Shown here: piece by piece, positions 61,172 to 64,000 of the stretch
Layout: every line of letters starts with the position of its first letter
Position numbering within the stretch: the stretch's first letter is position 1
From: Halorubrum rubrum
GTDB taxonomy: Archaea > Halobacteriota > Halobacteria > Halobacteriales > Haloferacaceae
NCBI RefSeq assembly: GCF_024494685.1
Contig: NZ_JANHDM010000001.1
Location: 310,001 to 374,000, forward strand
Direction of reading: 5' to 3'
Length of the DNA stretch: 64,000 nucleotides
Program-made: the position numbers and the translations under genes
Notes under the pieces: generated by a model
Seen by the model: the letters and a program-made list of their open reading frames with translations, nothing else
What the model was told of the DNA's origin: nothing
Databases searched by the model: none

Positions 61172-61915
61172 TTAGTCGCTCTGGATGCGGGGTGCAAGCA
61201 TATAGGTCACCTGACCCAGCCCCTCGCCGAAGGCGTAGTGGAGCTTGACGGGGAACTCCTCGCCGAGCTCGACGGTGACCTCGGCGTCGCCGGGGATCGC
61301 CTTGTTCATGTCCTTGAGGTAGTCGAGGCTGAAAAGCGAGTCCGCGGCCCCGGCGGTGAGCGCGATGAGGTCCTCGCGGGCGAGTTCGAGGTCGACGTCG
61401 TCCGTGTCGCCCTCGGCCTCGATGAGGAACGTCTCCGCGGTCTCGTCGACGCGCAGGCGGATGTGGTCGGAGACCATGTCGGCCGCCTTCACGCCGCGGT
61501 CGAGCTGTGCGCCCTCGACGACGATCTCGGCGGGAAGGTCCAGGTCGGGGATGTCCGGTTCCTGGCGAATGGAGTCCGGGTCGATGAGCGCGAGGGTGTA
61601 CGAGAGCCCGTCGGTTTCGATGTGGAGCTTGCGGGTCTCCTCGTCGAGTTCGAGGTGGATCAGGTCGCCGGAGTTGGCCATGCCGGCGATGTCTTCGAGG
61701 CGGGCGAGGTTGACGCCGATGACGCCGCCGTCGGCCTCGTAGGACTCGAACGCGGCGGCCTCGAGGGTGAGATCGACCATGCCGACGTTCGCCGGGTCGA
61801 CCGCGCGGATCGAGAGCGCCTCCTCGTTCAGGCGGATCTTACACTCGTCGACCAGCACGCTCACCGAATCGAGCGCGTCCTGTAGCGTCGACGCGCTCAC
61901 GATGGCCTTGAACAT
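61172..61915 (-). CDS. pcn: DNA polymerase sliding clamp PCNA
   Basis: 247 residues of [44 protein letters not shown] and [20 protein letters not shown] (C-terminus, ending QSD). Forms the ring clamp for replication and repair enzymes such as NucS, here encoded 51 kb away. TATA CTTTTTAGG at 61943-61951 (minus) gives an almost leaderless message. The gene is intact, with the endonuclease-like gene immediately downstream and no intein inside. Confidence 0.97.
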   Translation of the reverse strand: MFKAIVSASTLQDALDSVSVLVDECKIRLNEEALSIRAVDPANVGMVDLTLEAAAFESYEADGGVIGVNLARLEDIAGMANSGDLIHLELDEETRKLHIETDGLSYTLALIDPDSIRQEPDIPDLDLPAEIVVEGAQLDRGVKAADMVSDHIRLRVDETAETFLIEAEGDTDDVDLELAREDLIALTAGAADSLFSLDYLKDMNKAIPGDAEVTVELGEEFPVKLHYAFGEGLGQVTYMLAPRIQSD

Positions 61916-62000
61916 ATACGTTCGGCTAGGGCGGTATCCCCTAAAAAGACACCCGATCGAAACTCGTCGACGACGACCGTGAACCGCCCGTGAGTGACGG

Positions 62001-62351
62001 TCAGAGCCCTCGAATCAGCCGGGCGATCGCGGCGATAACGAGCAGCACGGCGCGGACGAGCCGCAGGCGTTCGATCCGGCGTTCCGAGCGGTCGGCGGGG
62101 TCGGCGTCGCGGTCGACAGGGTCACCGCTGCGGTCGCCGTCGCGGTCGCCGACCGGCTCGTCGGCAGCGCTCCCCGTGCCGGCGGCATCGGCAACGCCCC
62201 CCGTGCCGGCGGCGTCGCGGGGGGTGTCGTCGCCGGCGGCGACGGCGTCGCTATCGGCGCGTGCGGACCCGCGGTCGTCGGATCGGGCGGACGGCTCGGG
62301 CGGGGTGGGCGGGGTCGGTCGCCTCGGCGGGTGGTCGGGATCGTCGATCAT
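62001..62351 (-). CDS. Disordered acidic protein with C-terminal membrane tail
   Basis: 116 residues. Residues 1-90 are Asp/Pro/Ala-rich with repeats (DAAGTGG, DAAGTGS) and no predicted fold; the C-terminal [20 protein letters not shown] is a hydrophobic or amphipathic helix that could anchor it in the membrane. The opposite strand is Ser/Ala-rich shadow. Plausible but unproven as a gene. Confidence 0.55.
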   Translation of the reverse strand: MIDDPDHPPRRPTPPTPPEPSARSDDRGSARADSDAVAAGDDTPRDAAGTGGVADAAGTGSAADEPVGDRDGDRSGDPVDRDADPADRSERRIERLRLVRAVLLVIAAIARLIRGL

Positions 62352-62478
62352 GAGAACACGGTGCGGCCACCGGGGCCGCCGTGCCGACGGCTACACGCGT
62401 AATTCGGAAATATCCGAGCCGGACGGAAGGTGAAACTGAAAGTCGTCGAGGCCGCCTGCGACGGCAACGACGATCGAC

Positions 62479-63858
62479 TCAGACCAGCGGCTCGACCAGT
62501 TCGCGGCCCTCGGCGAGCAGCGAGTCGACGCGCGCGTCCGAGTCGGCCTCGGCGTACACCCGCAGCTTCGGCTCGGTCCCCGAGGGGCGGACGAGCAGCC
62601 AGGAGCCGTTCTCTAAGAGGAGCTTGAACCCGTCGAGCGTGACGACCTCCGCGACCGCGTGGCCGTCGACCGACTCCGGAATGTGGTCCTCCAGCTCGTC
62701 GAGGACCGCCGTCTTGCGGTCGTCCGGACAGTCGATCGACACCTTCCCGGCGGCGATGTGGCCGTGCTCGTCGAGCAGGCGGTCGACGCGGGCGTCGAAC
62801 GGCTCCGCGTCGGCGGCGTCGGCCGCGAGCAGCGCCATCAACACGCCGTCCTTCTCGCGGACGTGCCCGCGCACGGAGAAGCCGCCGGACTCCTCGCCGC
62901 CGAACAGCGCGTCGTGTTCGCCCATCGCCTCGGCGACCCACTTGAAGCCGACGGGCGTCTCGTACACCTCCTCGCCGTGCGCCTCCGCGAGGCGGTCGAC
63001 GAGGAACGTCGTCGAGACGGTCCGGACCGCGGGTCCGGAGTCGCTCTCCAGGAGGCGGTCGTAGCAGGCTACATAAAAGAGGTTGGCGTCGAGCACGCCG
63101 CGCTCGGGGGTCACCACCGCGACCCGATCGGAGTCGCCGTCGTTGGCGACGCCGAGGTCCACGTCGCTCTCGGGATCGGTCACCAGGTCGGCGAGTTCAT
63201 CGAGGTGTTCCGCGTTCGGTTCGGGGGATTCGCCGCCGAACGTCGGATCCCGGTCACAGCGCAGACGGCGCACCTCCGCGCCGGCGGACTCGAGCAGGGC
63301 GTCGGTCACCCCGCGGCCGCTGCCGTGCATCGCGTCGTACGCGACCGTGAGCCCGTCGAGGTCGGTGTCGACGAGGTCGCGGGCGGCCGCGGCGTGCGGC
63401 GTCACGAAGTCGTGTCGCCGGATTTCCCCGCGCTCGCTCTCCGGGAGGAGGTCCGGCTCCGCGAGCCGCGAGACGACGTCCTCGGTCACCTCGGGGAGCG
63501 CGGGCGCGCCGTCGCTCGGGATGAACTTCACGCCGTTGTACTCCGGCGGGTTGTGCGAGGCGGTGACCATACACGCGCCCGCCAGTCCCTCCGCGACGAT
63601 GCCGTAGGCGACGAGCGGGGTGGGGACGTCGCGTTCGGGAAGGAGCACGTCGAAGCCGTTCCCCGAGAGCACCTCCGCGAGGCTCTCGGCGAACCCCTCC
63701 GAGGTCTCGCGGGCGTCGTACCCTACCGCGACCGGCTCGTCGTGGCCCGCCGCCTCGAGGTGGTCGGCGACCGCCTGCCCCACGATCCGCACGCGCTCGT
63801 CGGTGAAGACGTCGAGCGTCGCCCGCCAGCCGTCCGTGCCGAATGAGATCTGGTCCAT
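62479..63858 (-). CDS. Phosphoglucomutase/phosphomannomutase
   Basis: 459 residues from the ATG at 63858. Alpha-D-phosphohexomutase signatures: catalytic serine in MVTASHNPPEYNG, metal loop DGDSDR, FGGEESGG sugar loop, and the phosphate-binding RPSGTEPK near the C-terminus. Interconverts hexose 1- and 6-phosphates for glycan or glucose metabolism; specificity (glucose, mannose or glucosamine) cannot be decided from sequence. A TCGGA-AATA-TCCGA hairpin follows at 62404-62417 as a possible terminator. Confidence 0.93.
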   Translation of the reverse strand: MDQISFGTDGWRATLDVFTDERVRIVGQAVADHLEAAGHDEPVAVGYDARETSEGFAESLAEVLSGNGFDVLLPERDVPTPLVAYGIVAEGLAGACMVTASHNPPEYNGVKFIPSDGAPALPEVTEDVVSRLAEPDLLPESERGEIRRHDFVTPHAAAARDLVDTDLDGLTVAYDAMHGSGRGVTDALLESAGAEVRRLRCDRDPTFGGESPEPNAEHLDELADLVTDPESDVDLGVANDGDSDRVAVVTPERGVLDANLFYVACYDRLLESDSGPAVRTVSTTFLVDRLAEAHGEEVYETPVGFKWVAEAMGEHDALFGGEESGGFSVRGHVREKDGVLMALLAADAADAEPFDARVDRLLDEHGHIAAGKVSIDCPDDRKTAVLDELEDHIPESVDGHAVAEVVTLDGFKLLLENGSWLLVRPSGTEPKLRVYAEADSDARVDSLLAEGRELVEPLV

Positions 63859-64000
63859 GTTCGCTTCCTCGGCGGCCGGGACCATAACGTCCGGTGTCGC
63901 CTACGAACCTTGCGCGGGGGAGTCGGCGGCGACCGGGGGAGTGGATCGTTCAGTACAGTCCAGCTATGGATCGAACCGTACCTGCGGTAGATGGTTTTTA

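Noticed and set aside
61172-61915. Intein in PCNA
   Set aside because: The PCNA frame is complete and uninterrupted; the endonuclease-like gene is outside it.
63966-64000. Start of a further plus-strand gene at the window edge (MDRTVPAVDGF)
   Set aside because: Only 11 codons are visible, with no clear promoter.

Overview
The window is chromosomal DNA of a halophilic archaeon (class Halobacteria). G+C is high with G/C-ending codons, proteins are strongly acidic (Asp/Glu-rich, few Lys), and promoters carry archaeal TATA boxes at or just before leaderless starts. The informational genes are archaeal: TFB, PCNA, thermosome, Rio1, L10e, NucS/EndoMS, a Ski2-like helicase and archaeal-type TyrRS. 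A Halorubrum-like relative is plausible, but genus is inference only. Most of the window is conserved core chromosome; accessory material is confined to small islands.

Layout. 1-4.1 kb: the end of an ABC exporter, two convergent paralogous ParB-like proteins, a decayed reading frame and tRNA-Pro. 4.1-15.4 kb: DASS-type anion transporter, Ski2-like helicase, L10e, NucS, a lipoprotein, S-adenosylhomocysteine hydrolase, an acidic secreted protein, a D-2-hydroxyacid dehydrogenase and a zinc-ribbon microprotein. 15.6-19.7 kb: the coupled genes pyrG, guaA (synthetase subunit) and a small NAD-fold protein, a ParB/HTH-like protein, then tRNA-Lys followed by two 124-bp tandem units that each repeat the tRNA 3' end. 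19.8-29 kb: LUD protein, thermosome, KH protein, a frameshifted membrane protein, GNAT, Rio1, DUF460 protein and TyrRS. 29-33 kb: a NucS-N-domain/zinc-ribbon protein, SAH/MTA deaminase, MFS and MptD-type aldolase. 33-39.8 kb: PLP aminotransferase, D-2-hydroxyacid dehydrogenase and a polyamine-type ABC importer (potA divergent from potDBC across an AT-rich spacer). 39.8-48 kb: GTPBP-like GTPase, CARF-HTH regulator, TFB with an N-terminal repeat tract, HTH-like protein, ParA/CpaE-like protein, MFS, HIT protein and a secreted protein. 48-57 kb: RNase Z, MOSC protein, an IS1341-type end hairpin, a DUF433/DUF5615 toxin-antitoxin pair, a second ABC exporter, an ArfB/creatininase enzyme, small haloarchaeal proteins and malate dehydrogenase. 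57-64 kb: MFS, 7TM histidine kinase, a homing-endonuclease-like gene wedged between the kinase and pcn, PCNA, a tail-anchored protein and phosphohexomutase.

Genes that plausibly work together: ahcY with the SAH/MTA deaminase (methyl cycle); pyrG with guaA (nucleotide amination); mptD and the ArfB-like enzyme (pterin/flavin pathways, far apart); potABCD with the aminotransferase and hydroxyacid dehydrogenase (uptake and catabolism of an amino compound); Rio1 with the KH protein (small-subunit ribosome maturation); NucS with PCNA (mismatch-directed cleavage). No CRISPR array, rRNA or complete insertion sequence is visible. The most unusual structures are the tRNA-tail tandem repeats, the homing-endonuclease-like gene between kinase and pcn, perfect palindromes at the CARF-HTH and TFB promoters, and identical back-to-back TATA elements beside the thermosome gene.
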